From: a bacterium | GTDB taxonomy: Bacteria > CSSED10-310 > JAFGSJ01 | Reading direction: 5' to 3' | DNA length: 34,445 nucleotides | Assembly (NCBI GenBank): GCA_016934675.1 | Contig: JAFGSJ010000146.1 | Span: 1 to 34,445 of the forward strand | In this document: positions 8,024 through 17,390 of the stretch, one piece after another | Numbering within the stretch: the stretch's first letter is position 1 | How the letters are laid out: each line of letters opens with the position of its first letter | The notes under the pieces: model-generated | Databases searched by the model: none | The model's input: only the letters and a program-made list of their open reading frames with translations | Told to the model about the DNA's origin: nothing | Translations under genes and position numbers: made by a program

Positions 8024-11000
8024 CTATTCACTTTTTTGGAATAGGTTGAGAAAACGGTGCAATGCCTTTTCGACCAGAACAAAGAGGACGGGTATGGTGA
8101 ACATGGTAAACAAAGTCGAAATGGCAATGCCCCCCATGGTCGTTGCGGCCATGGGCAGCATAAATTCCATACCGGAACCGCCCAGGATTTGAGGAAAAAT
8201 ACCGGCAATTATGGCCAGATTTGTCATAAGAATTGCCCGGAACTTGGTCAGTGATGCCTCTTTGACGCATTCCTCGATCGGGCAGTTAGTGTTCTGCAGT
8301 TTTTGCAGGGCATAATCGATAATCAGGATGGCGTTGTTGACCACGATACCGACCAGCATAACGATGGACATCATGGACATCAGGTTCAGGCTGATGCCGA
8401 AGAAAAACAGGGTAAACACGACCCCGACCAAACCGAGAGGCACGGTAATCATGATTGTCAGGGGATGAATAAAGGAATTCAGTATAGCCGCCAGTAACAT
8501 GTAGGTCAGAATAATGGCCAGGACGAAGGCGGTAGCGATATGTCCGAATGTCTCCTGCTGCATCTCGGCCTGGCCTGCAAAAACATACGAATAGCCAGGC
8601 GGAAAGTCGACTTTCGCGAATGCTTTTTCGAGCAGGGCCATATTTTCGGTCAATGTTTTTTTCGCGAGAAAACATTCGAGTGTGATGACCCGACGCTTAT
8701 TTTTTCGGCTGAGATCGGACACGCCCTTGGTTTGGATAAAATCACCGAGTTGGCTCAGGGGGACCGGGCCTTTCGCGCTTTGGATTTTATATGATTTCAG
8801 ATCATCAACCGAATCTCGGGAAGCTTCGTCAAGACGGACTTTGATCTCATATTCCTCGCCTGCTATCCGTAGGACAGAACCCTTCTCTCCCTCGACTGAA
8901 TTTCTCAGGACCATGCCCATATACGCGTTGGGTACCTCATAAAAGGAACGGCGATAGGCATCCGGTCTGAAATGGAGCTCATCTTTCGGCTCACGGTATG
9001 TATTAAAGACGGCTCGGAAATTACCTGTAGACATAATCACAGTCCGGATGTTCTGGGCCAGTTCAGCCAGACGGGTATAATCCGGACCATAGATTTCGAC
9101 ATCGAGGTCGGCCTGGCTGGGCCCCATGGTTTCTCCGAGCACTATAATTTCAGCACCAGCAATTTTCGCTAAAACGGGATGGATATCATAAAAAATATCT
9201 TTGTCCGAACGGGTCCTTTTCTGGGGATCAGTCAGGCGGATCGTGAAAAGGATTTCATCAAAACCTTTACCTTCCCCACCGGCCACCGCAGTATAATCCA
9301 CCATTTCGGGAATTTCCGTCTTCAATACCAATTCTATCTGCTCGATCATACGAGCAGCCGCAGTTTCCGTTGTTCCTTTGGCCATTTGAGCCTTTATCGA
9401 AACCACACTTTCATCGGCGGTGGGGAAAAACTCGCCACCGACAAAGCGAAAGAGATACAAAGATCCGATCAAAACCAGCACAGTGCTGAGCACGACCAGC
9501 ACGGGATGATGCAATGATGACCCCAGGAAACTGCCATAGTACTTCTGGAGTAGTTTCAGTGCTTTTTCCATGTAATCGAGCGGGAGCAACAGGAAACTGA
9601 AGACTGATTTTCTTTTCTGGGTCTCCTTGGATTTAATAAAGAGAGTGGCAAGCATGGGGGTCAGTGAGAATGACGCCAACAGTGAAAACATGGTCGCATA
9701 GACCACAGTCAGGCCAAACTGGAAAAAGAACTGACCGACAATGCCTCCCATGAATGCGATCGGGGTAAACACGACAATATTGGTGCCAGCGGAGGCCATA
9801 ACAGCGACAGCCACCTCCTTGGTCCCCTTGATGGCCGCATCGACAGGCCGTTCGCCTAACTCGATATAGCGGAAGATGTTTTCAAGGACCACGATAGCAT
9901 TGGCAACCAGAGCACCGATTGAAATGCCCAGAGCCAGAAGGGTCAGCACATTGACGGTAAAACCGCTGAAATCCATAAGCATGAAAGCCGAAATAATGGA
10001 TGTGGGCAATACAACCGCAGCGACCAAGGTAATCCGGACATTTTTCAGAAAAAGCCACAGCAGTATCGAACAGAGAACAATACCCTCGAGTATACTCTTC
10101 AGAGTATTGTGCACGGAATCACGGATAAAGGTCGAGGCATCAAAAGCAATGAGTAATTGGACGCCTTCGGGTAATGCATTTGAGAGGTCTTCAATCTTTT
10201 GATAGGTGCCGTCCGCGACTTCAATAGTATTGCCATCTGCCCGTTTGTAAATGTCCAGGATTACCGCTGCCTGGTGGTTATAGCTGACTAGCGATGTGGC
10301 CTCAGCACTACCGTCTTCGACCCGGGCAATATCCTTGATTCTTATTATGCCATGACTCGGGCTGGAAAAAGTAAGATTGGCGATATCCTGGACCGATTTG
10401 GCCTCACCTTTAAACCGGATGCCGATCTCAGACATGGTTTGTTTGATGTTGCCGGCCGGAATATCCAGATTCTGGTTTTCCAGGACCGCGAGAAGATCAT
10501 TCACCGTTAAACCGTATTGTTCGAGCTTATCAAGTTGGGCCAAGACGTTGATCTGACGCTTGGTCCCGCCGATAAGGTCGACCTTGGCCACACCCGATAC
10601 CTGCCCGAATGCATTTTTCAATTCCTTGTCCGCATACTCGTAGAGATCACGTGTATCGGTTGTATTCGAAATCAGGGCGAGTTTGACGACCGGAATGCTC
10701 AAGGGATCAAACTTGACCACGACCGGGTCTTCAGCAGCATCGGGCAGTTCAGCCCTGATCGATTCAACCTTGTCCTTGACATCGAGGGCTTTGATATCAA
10801 CGTTGACACCGAGTTCGAATTCAATGATCGTCCAGGCATAGCCCTCATAAATCTGGGAGTATATATCCTTGATATCACTGATATTAGAGACCTCATCCTC
10901 TATTTTTCGGACAATTTGGCTTTCGAGCTCTTCCGGACCCGCACCCTGATAGACCGAGACAATCTGAACTAAAGGAAATTCAAGTTCCGGCATAAGATCG

Positions 11001-11101
11001 ATGACCATGCGTCCATAGGAAAAATAGCCCAGCACCACAAACACAAGCACGATCATGACCGTTGTTACCGGTCTTTGAACAAATGTACGAATGAGACCCA
11101 T
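8024..11101 (-). CDS. RND-family (HAE1/AcrB-like) efflux permease with altered proton relay
   Basis: The inner-membrane pump of a tripartite exporter, 1025 residues, the usual length. The N-terminal TM1 (about 10-28), the porter domain, TM4 around 385-410 and TM10 around 910-930 are recognisable, with GGTKRQ and LGETMGPSQ in the periplasmic parts. The TM4 segment reads ALVANAIVVLEN where AcrB has LLVDDAIVVVEN, so the two proton-carrying Asp are Ala400 and Asn401. The TM10 Lys (AcrB Lys940) is Asn922 in VVNNAILIIDY. The family's usual relay is therefore absent, suggesting another energising route or another ion. The ATG overlaps the TGA of the membrane fusion gene by one base (translational coupling). 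Last gene of the tolC-MFP-RND operon. Confidence 0.95.
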   Translation of the reverse strand: MGLIRTFVQRPVTTVMIVLVFVVLGYFSYGRMVIDLMPELEFPLVQIVSVYQGAGPEELESQIVRKIEDEVSNISDIKDIYSQIYEGYAWTIIEFELGVNVDIKALDVKDKVESIRAELPDAAEDPVVVKFDPLSIPVVKLALISNTTDTRDLYEYADKELKNAFGQVSGVAKVDLIGGTKRQINVLAQLDKLEQYGLTVNDLLAVLENQNLDIPAGNIKQTMSEIGIRFKGEAKSVQDIANLTFSSPSHGIIRIKDIARVEDGSAEATSLVSYNHQAAVILDIYKRADGNTIEVADGTYQKIEDLSNALPEGVQLLIAFDASTFIRDSVHNTLKSILEGIVLCSILLWLFLKNVRITLVAAVVLPTSIISAFMLMDFSGFTVNVLTLLALGISIGALVANAIVVLENIFRYIELGERPVDAAIKGTKEVAVAVMASAGTNIVVFTPIAFMGGIVGQFFFQFGLTVVYATMFSLLASFSLTPMLATLFIKSKETQKRKSVFSFLLLPLDYMEKALKLLQKYYGSFLGSSLHHPVLVVLSTVLVLIGSLYLFRFVGGEFFPTADESVVSIKAQMAKGTTETAAARMIEQIELVLKTEIPEMVDYTAVAGGEGKGFDEILFTIRLTDPQKRTRSDKDIFYDIHPVLAKIAGAEIIVLGETMGPSQADLDVEIYGPDYTRLAELAQNIRTVIMSTGNFRAVFNTYREPKDELHFRPDAYRRSFYEVPNAYMGMVLRNSVEGEKGSVLRIAGEEYEIKVRLDEASRDSVDDLKSYKIQSAKGPVPLSQLGDFIQTKGVSDLSRKNKRRVITLECFLAKKTLTENMALLEKAFAKVDFPPGYSYVFAGQAEMQQETFGHIATAFVLAIILTYMLLAAILNSFIHPLTIMITVPLGLVGVVFTLFFFGISLNLMSMMSIVMLVGIVVNNAILIIDYALQKLQNTNCPIEECVKEASLTKFRAILMTNLAIIAGIFPQILGGSGMEFMLPMAATTMGGIAISTLFTMFTIPVLFVLVEKALHRFLNLFQKSE

Positions 11102-12168
11102 CAGTGTGATTCTCCGTTCAGAATGAGCAGGCGCACTCCTTCACGCAACAAATCCTTTCCGCTCAGAACAACTTGACTATTTTCCGCAAGACCCTCGATC
11201 AGGCAATGAGTTTCATTCCGATAGACAATGGTGATAGACCTTTTTGTGGCTGTCCCGTCCTTCACGAGCCACACATAGTCCTGCCCTTGAAAATCGCGTC
11301 GGATCGCCCGCGTATCAAGCGAAAGGCTTTCCGCTGCATCGACGATTAAAATTTCAGCGGAAACAAACATACCTGATTTCAAGACGGCATTCGTGTTTTT
11401 CACTTTGAGTTCGAGATCAAACAAACCATTGTCAGGATTTGCTCCCAATCCCACTCGTTCGACCGTACCTTCGAGTGGCTCTTGTGAATTATAGCGGACC
11501 AGCACTTTCTGACCGGGTTGAAATTCCCGAACATCCCGATCACTGACTGAGGTTACAATGCGAACCGTACCCAGCGATGAGACTACAGCCAGCGTTTTAT
11601 CCGATTCGGCATTTTCTCCTTCACGAACATACAGAGCCAGCAAGATGCCATCAAAAGGACAGGTCAAATGCACAGTCGATTTGGCCGACTCGAGATCAGT
11701 CCTGGCCGCCTCCAATTTGAGCTCAGTTTTGTCAAGCACATCTTTGGATACACCACCGGATTCATAGAGTTTTTTATACTTTTCAAAATCATTGAGCGCA
11801 TCTTCATAAACCGAGCGTAACAACTTGACACGGGACTTGTTCTTGGGATCGTTTTCATCGAGACTGATGATGGGGGTATTCGCTTGAACAGGGTCACCGA
11901 CCTTTGCCCTGATGACCGCAACCCGAGCCGCTTCAGGGGTAGTGATCAATGCCTGGCGATATCCCTCAACCTTACCCTGGACGGTCCGCCAGACTGTGAA
12001 ATGGCCCCTGACTACCGTGGTTATGGTCACTGGAAAGCCCTCACGTTCCTGAATGGCTTCAATACCCTCTCGAGTCAGGTTTTCCTGACCTCTCAACACA
12101 TCAAGGCGATAGAAAACCGCTATCACCAGTATCACCAGAAGAAAAATGGGAACGAGTATTTTTTTCAT
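11101..12168 (-). CDS. membrane fusion protein (HlyD/AcrA-type periplasmic adaptor)
   Basis: Links the RND pump to the outer-membrane channel, 355 residues. An N-terminal membrane anchor (about 4-21) has no lipobox. It is followed by half of the lipoyl domain (EGYRQALITTPEAARVAVI, then VGDPVQANTPIISLDEND), an alpha-helical hairpin (about 107-165, KLLRSVYEDALNDFEKY to LEAARTDLESAKS) and the second lipoyl half (CPFDGILLALYVREGENAES). The beta-barrel and a membrane-proximal domain follow. GGAG nine bases before the ATG is the ribosome site. It lies 82 bases downstream of tolC and overlaps the RND gene by one base. Substrate not predictable. Confidence 0.93.
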   Translation of the reverse strand: MKKILVPIFLLVILVIAVFYRLDVLRGQENLTREGIEAIQEREGFPVTITTVVRGHFTVWRTVQGKVEGYRQALITTPEAARVAVIRAKVGDPVQANTPIISLDENDPKNKSRVKLLRSVYEDALNDFEKYKKLYESGGVSKDVLDKTELKLEAARTDLESAKSTVHLTCPFDGILLALYVREGENAESDKTLAVVSSLGTVRIVTSVSDRDVREFQPGQKVLVRYNSQEPLEGTVERVGLGANPDNGLFDLELKVKNTNAVLKSGMFVSAEILIVDAAESLSLDTRAIRRDFQGQDYVWLVKDGTATKRSITIVYRNETHCLIEGLAENSQVVLSGKDLLREGVRLLILNGESH

Positions 12169-12250
12169 GTATTCAACTCCATGGTAATGTCACGAGGTGA
12201 CGCACAGATGCCTTTCCAAATAGAGTTATCCAAGAGCCGTGTGACTCATT

Positions 12251-13750
12251 TTAATCAGGTTCAAGAGATAGAAAAAGTCGAGTGTCACTTTCTGGAACAT
12301 GCATGACCTGGGACGATGAAAAGAGTGATTGCTGTTCACTCGCCGAGGTGCTGTTTCGGGAAGCTGACCAGGCCTTGCTGATAATGCCAATGGCCTTATC
12401 AAGCATGATCCTGGCCAGGGCAAAATTATGTTGGGCCAGCGCATACTGAGACTGGGCCGCGGTCAAGGCTGTCCTGCTGTCCATGACCTCAAGGCGGGTC
12501 GAAATGCCTTCCCGGAAACGGACTTCGGCTATGTGTAAGCCCTTTCGGGCTTGCTCAACATTCATGCACTGAGATTGAATTAACTCGACTGCTTCTCGAT
12601 AATTATCCACAGCTTCTATGAGTTCCAATTTAATGGTATCCTTGATCTTTTCGAGCTCATAATCCAGCAGTTTCTGGTTTCCTTTGGCCTGTGCGACACG
12701 AGCCCTGGTCCCAAAACCGTCAAAAAGCTGCCAGTTGGCCTGCAAGCCCAGGTTCCAACCATCATTCCACTGCCCTTCGCCGGTCCTCAGGTCTATTTCA
12801 TCATTCGACCAATCGTAGTTGCCAAAGAAGACAAGTGAGGGCAAATAGCCTCCTCGGGCAATGTTTACAGATTCCGCAACCATCTGCCTGTTGGTTTCGA
12901 TGACCCGCAATTCCCATCTGTTCAGTAATGCCGATTCAAGCAATTCAGCGCCATCGATCTCGAGCGGTTTCGTCTCAAGTGCTCCCTGTATAGAAAAGGC
13001 ACCCTCGTCCCACTGAATAATATCGGCAAGGCGTGCCATGGCAATTCGCTCCCGATTTTTACTCTGGATTAACAGGGGTTTTACATTGGCCAGCTCAACT
13101 TCAGTCCGTAACAGGTCGAATTCCGAGGCCAATCCCTCTTGGTGCATCACCCGGACGATATCCAGATGGGCTTGGACTGTCGCGACTGTCTCTTCAGCGA
13201 CTTTTAACAATTCTTCAGCCAGAAGTACCTGATTGAAATAGAGCATAACGGCCATGATGATGTTTTCCTCGGTCAGTTGTTGTTCTAAAGAAACAGCCTC
13301 CTTGGCCGATTTGGCCAAACGCACCGCCGCCTGGACTTGACCGCCTGAATAGAGCAGTTGGGTCAATGATAACTGAAACAGATAATTATCCTCAGGATAC
13401 AAAGAGACTTCTACACCTTCCCCCATGTCGATAGTGGAAAGATTACCAAGCCGGGTATAATTCGCTTCGAATCCCAACTGCGGAAACACTGTCGCTCGGA
13501 CTTCCCTGATTTCTTCATCACGAATGCCGATTTTGACCTGACTCTGGGCCAATGTCAGATTCCTGTTTAAGGCCATTTCGATGCATTGGTCCAGGGTCAA
13601 CTCAGCTATGTTGCTAGGGGCTACATCCCCGGTCAAGGGGTCCGCTCCAACTCGAGCAGGACAAACACAGAGTAAGCCCAGACAGAATAGTATCGGCAAA
13701 ACAAGGAGGCCCAATATGATTTTCCCGAATTCTGAAGAATAACTATGCAT
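12251..13750 (-). CDS. TolC-family outer-membrane efflux channel
   Basis: The outer-membrane exit duct of the exporter, 499 residues. A signal peptide (about 1-36) ends near ARVGA. Two OEP repeats follow, with typical openings LTLDQCIEMALNRNLTLAQSQ and, in the second half, GWNLGLQANWQLFDGFGTRARV, where the LFDG string is a family hallmark (the first repeat has LLYSGGQVQAAV). Long helices such as the stretch around EELLKVAEETVATVQAH form the periplasmic tunnel. The C-terminus after LDKAIGI is a short Ser-rich tail. First gene of the operon; a sigma-70-type promoter lies at 13811-13839. GAGG about ten bases before the ATG is an acceptable ribosome site. Confidence 0.93.
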   Translation of the reverse strand: MHSYSSEFGKIILGLLVLPILFCLGLLCVCPARVGADPLTGDVAPSNIAELTLDQCIEMALNRNLTLAQSQVKIGIRDEEIREVRATVFPQLGFEANYTRLGNLSTIDMGEGVEVSLYPEDNYLFQLSLTQLLYSGGQVQAAVRLAKSAKEAVSLEQQLTEENIIMAVMLYFNQVLLAEELLKVAEETVATVQAHLDIVRVMHQEGLASEFDLLRTEVELANVKPLLIQSKNRERIAMARLADIIQWDEGAFSIQGALETKPLEIDGAELLESALLNRWELRVIETNRQMVAESVNIARGGYLPSLVFFGNYDWSNDEIDLRTGEGQWNDGWNLGLQANWQLFDGFGTRARVAQAKGNQKLLDYELEKIKDTIKLELIEAVDNYREAVELIQSQCMNVEQARKGLHIAEVRFREGISTRLEVMDSRTALTAAQSQYALAQHNFALARIMLDKAIGIISKAWSASRNSTSASEQQSLFSSSQVMHVPESDTRLFLSLEPD

Positions 13751-13810
13751 GAATTCAATCCCTCAATTCCACGATAATATTATGGGTACTATTCTCAAGA
13801 AGTGTCAGAA

Positions 13811-13839
13811 AAAATAGGAAGTCAACAAGGCTTTGTCAA
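13811..13839 (-). promoter_or_regulatory. sigma-70-type promoter of the tolC-MFP-RND operon
   Basis: On the minus strand a consensus TTGACA (13834-13839) is separated by exactly 17 bases from TATTTT (13811-13816). It lies about 60-90 bases upstream of the tolC start at 13750. The remaining upstream part (13840-14015) shows no other gene or obvious site. Confidence 0.55.
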
Positions 13840-14015
13840 TAGACATGTCTCAATCAATTCATTCATAACGTGACGGAGAAGAGGGCAATACCGACAACGA
13901 GATTCAACGGTGGAGACACTATACCCTTGAATATGTCCTCAGACCACAACCTGGCTGGGCAGGATAGTGACAATTGGTCAAGGGGGGGAGACAACAATGG
14001 GAGTATTGACCCGGT

Positions 14016-14765
14016 TTACAAACCGAGTAACTTTTTATCTCCCTTTGCCAAAATAGTTATCAAGCTTTCCTGATAGTAATTTGTATTCTGGCGGATTTCC
14101 TGAGGCACTTCTCGCTCATAAGCCTTTCGGCCCGCATCGATCTCCTCACGCAAATATTTATAGAGATTTTTTTCTCTGAGGGCGATCTCTGTTTTTTCTT
14201 TATGGTACATCTGTATTTCACGAACAATAACCCGTGCTTTACGTTTGGCCTTCTCGTGCATTTTTGAGGCCTGATCGTGAGCTTTCACATCCTTTATTTT
14301 TAAGCGATCCGTTATGATCTGCTTATCCTCTTCAACAGGATGCGTCGGAATAATGACGGGTTGACGAACAGGTGCGAGCTTGGTCTTTGGCTCAGGTCTG
14401 GGCTTTAATTCAGGTTTGAGCTTTGGTTCAGGTCCGGGTTTTGGTTCAGCAATGGAGGAAGGCTCGGATTGGGGAATGGTCTCGGGAATCGGCTCGGTAT
14501 CAGGCTTGATGAAAGGTGCGGTCACATTCTCGATTCCAGAAATATCCTCTTTCAGTTCAGGCTCGACGGCTTGCTCGACATGAGCAGGTGTATCTGCCGC
14601 TTTGCTTTGTTCACCGGTTTCTTCTTCACCTATCAATTCCCTGATGAGCTTTTCAAGATCTTCTTCAGTTTCTTTTGATTTTTTCAGTTTTTTTATGAGC
14701 AGTATCCCCAAGACAACAAGAACGGCGATGAGAAAAAGGTTGAAAACGAGTTTGCTTATGATCAT
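14016..14765 (-). CDS. membrane-anchored proline/lysine-rich protein with conserved C-terminal helical domain
   Basis: No named function. 249 residues. GGAGG seven bases before the ATG gives a firm start. One N-terminal membrane helix (about 4-25) is followed by a charged, disordered linker with a degenerate (K/R)P-x-PE repeat (about 100-135: PKPGPEPKLKPELKPRPEPK). The C-terminal domain (about 165-249) is helical and contains KARVIVREIQMYHKEKTEIA and REEIDAGRKAYEREVP. I recall similar C-termini (ARxxVxDIxLYNxEKVxEG) on otherwise unrelated proteins of deltaproteobacteria and acidobacteria, without known role. It probably reaches into the cytoplasm or periplasm from an inner-membrane anchor. 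It stands between the MBL hydrolase gene and the tolC operon on the same strand. Gene is sure; function is open. Confidence 0.85.
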   Translation of the reverse strand: MIISKLVFNLFLIAVLVVLGILLIKKLKKSKETEEDLEKLIRELIGEEETGEQSKAADTPAHVEQAVEPELKEDISGIENVTAPFIKPDTEPIPETIPQSEPSSIAEPKPGPEPKLKPELKPRPEPKTKLAPVRQPVIIPTHPVEEDKQIITDRLKIKDVKAHDQASKMHEKAKRKARVIVREIQMYHKEKTEIALREKNLYKYLREEIDAGRKAYEREVPQEIRQNTNYYQESLITILAKGDKKLLGL

Positions 14766-14913
14766 GGAATTGCCTCCGTTTATTCTGACATTCAGCTTTC
14801 ACTTATTCATTAATACATAACATCATGGCAAATTTTTTCAATCGGTCTCCCATGACGAGTCCATGATATGTATTGGTAGCATAGGCGAACCATGCGTGTC
14901 AATGATGTCGAAT

Positions 14914-15561
14914 TCATCCGGATCGGGGAGTCGTGAAGTAGTCTTTCAGAAAAGGGTTTGAGCGAAGTTCGTAGCCAATGGTAGTCTCAGGACCGTGGCC
15001 GCAATACACTACGGTTTCTTCACCCAGGGGCACAATTTTCTTCTCGATTGAGTGAAGGAGCACCTCGAAAGACCCGCCGAAAAGATCAGTCCGACCAACC
15101 GAACCGGCAAAAAGCAAATCACCGACAAATACGACTCCATCACTGGCAAAACTGATGCCACCTGGACTGTGGCCGGGTGTTTCGAGCACGGTCAACTTCT
15201 CAGAACCGAACTCGAGGCAATCACCCTCCTTAAGATAGGAATCAGGCTTGTTCACCTGGAACGGTGGCAAGCCAAACATGATGGCCTGCTGGGCAACCAT
15301 CTTCAGAAGCATCTCATCGGCCTGATGTATATAAAAAGGAGACCGAGTAGCTGCGCGGATAGTTTCAATCGCACCGACATGATCGATATGACAGTGCGTA
15401 TTCACGAGTGCGATCGTTTCCAGTTTTTTCTGCTCGATAATCGCCAAAATACGTTCCGCTTCCGCGCCAGGATCAATAATGACCGCCTTGCGGGTTTGCT
15501 CACACCAGAGGATGTAACAGTTTACCGCAAACGGTCCAAGTGTCAGTTTCTTGATGAGCAC
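14914..15561 (-). CDS. metallo-beta-lactamase-fold hydrolase, glyoxalase-II-like
   Basis: A cytosolic MBL-fold hydrolase of 215 residues, probably acting on a thioester such as a glutathione or other thiol adduct. The metal site is complete: THCHIDH (His56, His58, Asp60, His61), His131 in TPGHSPG, Asp148 in FVGDLLF and His189 in YCGHGPET. The length fits the short bacterial glyoxalase-II-like group that lacks the C-terminal substrate domain. The start is a GTG (15559-15561) with GGGA six bases upstream. It follows the coiled-coil gene after 42 bases on the same strand, so they may share a transcript, although no functional link is obvious. Confidence 0.92.
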   Translation of the reverse strand: MLIKKLTLGPFAVNCYILWCEQTRKAVIIDPGAEAERILAIIEQKKLETIALVNTHCHIDHVGAIETIRAATRSPFYIHQADEMLLKMVAQQAIMFGLPPFQVNKPDSYLKEGDCLEFGSEKLTVLETPGHSPGGISFASDGVVFVGDLLFAGSVGRTDLFGGSFEVLLHSIEKKIVPLGEETVVYCGHGPETTIGYELRSNPFLKDYFTTPRSG

Positions 15562-15603
15562 ATTATTCCCTTTCTGTCTCTACCGGTTCGTTGCTTTCGC
15601 GGA

Positions 15604-16191
15604 TCAGGCCTGATCGCTACGATTGGGACCAGTGGCATCGGCCTCATCACGATACGAGACAATATCCTCGAGTGTCCTCTCCCGCTTCTGAAAAAAACGT
15701 AACTCCTGTTCGAGTACCTGGACACGATGAGTCAGTTGGGTGTGTTCGATCCGTAACCGCGTAAATTCCCGGATCAGATTGTGAAGAATATGGACTGTAT
15801 ACAGGTTCAATTGAGCCTGACGCTCAACGATGTGATCTGTATAAAGCCGAACAAATGGACGGACCAGCCTCTTGACAAGCACAATCAGACCGGCGAATCG
15901 ACCGCGATGCGAACTGATAGCATAGTCCGAAGTGATATTCCATAATCGATTCTCTTCGCGCAGATAACGGACTAATTGCATATCGATTTCGGCAGAATCA
16001 GCATAGGTTTCCAGTTTTAAACGCGCTATTTCCTCAATTTCCTCATCTGAATACAAGCCCTTTTTCTTTTTCTCGGCAATGATCTCCCGAATTTCGGTCA
16101 TAATTTGAGCAACGTCAATCCGATCATCCTCGCTGGAGGGCGTATTGTTTCCTGAAGCCGACACGGGCCCCTGATCATGGCTTTCGGTCAT
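15604..16191 (-). CDS. coiled-coil protein like polysaccharide-cluster accessory proteins
   Basis: 195 residues. An upstream in-frame ATG exists at 16209, but that stretch contains the AGGAGG that serves the ATG at 16191 (six bases away), so the later start is preferred. The N-terminal 20 residues are polar and probably disordered. The segment RIDVAQIMTEIREIIAEKK (24-42) and the SHRGRFAGLIVLVKRLVRPF segment (94-113) followed by HIVERQAQLN resemble the N-terminal regions found ahead of methyltransferases and glycosyltransferases in capsule or O-antigen clusters. A coiled coil covers about 140-175. There is no catalytic domain. It may be a membrane-peripheral adaptor for glycan synthesis, which fits the acylation genes just upstream, but this is inference. 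Confidence 0.75.
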   Translation of the reverse strand: MTESHDQGPVSASGNNTPSSEDDRIDVAQIMTEIREIIAEKKKKGLYSDEEIEEIARLKLETYADSAEIDMQLVRYLREENRLWNITSDYAISSHRGRFAGLIVLVKRLVRPFVRLYTDHIVERQAQLNLYTVHILHNLIREFTRLRIEHTQLTHRVQVLEQELRFFQKRERTLEDIVSYRDEADATGPNRSDQA

Positions 16192-16289
16192 AGTTCTCCT
16201 CCTTGACATTCTGCATTAATCGTAAAGGATAGCAAAATTCTGGAGCATGGTCAAGAACCTCAAGCTAATCCGACAATAGGTGAATAGTT

Positions 16290-17390
16290 TTAATTTATGG
16301 AGGCTAGTATATTTTTATCGTTACTACGCACCAAGTTAGTTCCCGATTTACAAAAAAAGGGAATGCGTATAATCTCTTGTGTCACAATCTCAATTCCATA
16401 TTCATTCCAATGTGAATCATCGGGGTTGTAAGGTAGTCTACCAAGTTCTTTAGCAGCATTAAATAGATTTACTGTTTCAATTGAATAAATGCCATTATTT
16501 TTTAACCGTTGATGAAGCCGAATGATGTTTGATGGTTGTTCATCCAAACCGGCTAATTCCCAGTAAATAGTTTCCTTATTTGGTATTGGTAAAAATAAAA
16601 ATTCGCACCCCTGAGAATCGCAATAACTCTTATAACCTTTTATATTCTCAACAACTTGTTCCAATTTGCTATCTGTTAAAGTAATAACCTTTTGCCCTTG
16701 TAAAAAATACATGCCGTCTTTTACCTGAGACTGTATTCCCTGCCGTATGCCAAAAGCGCGATTGACCGTTGACCGTAACCAACGTAATGAGTTTAATCGA
16801 TACAATTTATCGATTTGGACCAGAATAAACTGTGACAGTGGATGCAAACGAAGCCAGGAATATTTCAACTTCGAATTGATCTCAAGCGGTTTTAAACCAG
16901 CTAATCCCCGCTCGATACAAGAAACTACCAATAGTTTTGGGAGCTGTAATCTACTTGCATTTTTTAGTTGAAAATAAACGTTAATGCTCGATATTGGTGC
17001 AAGATTGTATACAGACATCCCTGTGTAACTCATAAGTCGGGAGCTCAGTGTTTGTTCCTGACTGACTGATGATCCAGCTATGTTAGAATCACCTAACAGT
17101 ATTACTTCGGGTTTTGAGAGATAGCGATCATTCCTGAATCCCAGTTGATCAGTCCTCCAAATAATATCTCTCTTCAACGCATGCTCTGTATGATGTGCTA
17201 AATCGCCTTCTTCAATCATTCTTAGTTGAGCATTAGGGTAAAAGGGACCGACCAGATAATGATTCCTTGACATCACACACTCCCATATCCTGAATGTGAA
17301 TGTTTCAGGGGGAATAATTAGTTCAATCGGAACGAGAACTATCAATGGAAGTATAAGAAATATTGCAATTTCTTTGAGAATCTGTCTCAC
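16290..17390 (-). CDS. AlgJ/AlgX-like SGNH-fold acetyltransferase-type protein
   Basis: Probably transfers or helps transfer acetyl groups to an exported polysaccharide, 366 residues. An N-terminal membrane segment (about 5-27) suggests a periplasm-facing anchored protein. The SGNH nucleophile motif ILLGDSNIAGSSV places Ser at 102 with Asp101; the partner pair DDSHWNEYG gives Asp325 and His327, as in AlgX/AlgJ proteins. The start is a GTG at 17388-17390 without a good ribosome site, so a slightly different start is possible. The gene is AT-rich with codon choice unlike its neighbours, as is the MBOAT gene 351 bases upstream on the same strand; the two look acquired together. Confidence 0.82.
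   Translation of the reverse strand: MRQILKEIAIFLILPLIVLVPIELIIPPETFTFRIWECVMSRNHYLVGPFYPNAQLRMIEEGDLAHHTEHALKRDIIWRTDQLGFRNDRYLSKPEVILLGDSNIAGSSVSQEQTLSSRLMSYTGMSVYNLAPISSINVYFQLKNASRLQLPKLLVVSCIERGLAGLKPLEINSKLKYSWLRLHPLSQFILVQIDKLYRLNSLRWLRSTVNRAFGIRQGIQSQVKDGMYFLQGQKVITLTDSKLEQVVENIKGYKSYCDSQGCEFLFLPIPNKETIYWELAGLDEQPSNIIRLHQRLKNNGIYSIETVNLFNAAKELGRLPYNPDDSHWNEYGIEIVTQEIIRIPFFCKSGTNLVRSNDKNILASIN

Noticed and set aside
13870..14073. 67-codon plus-strand frame ahead of tolC
   Set aside because: Runs into the 3' end of the proline-rich protein gene on the other strand; low-complexity composition and no ribosome site.
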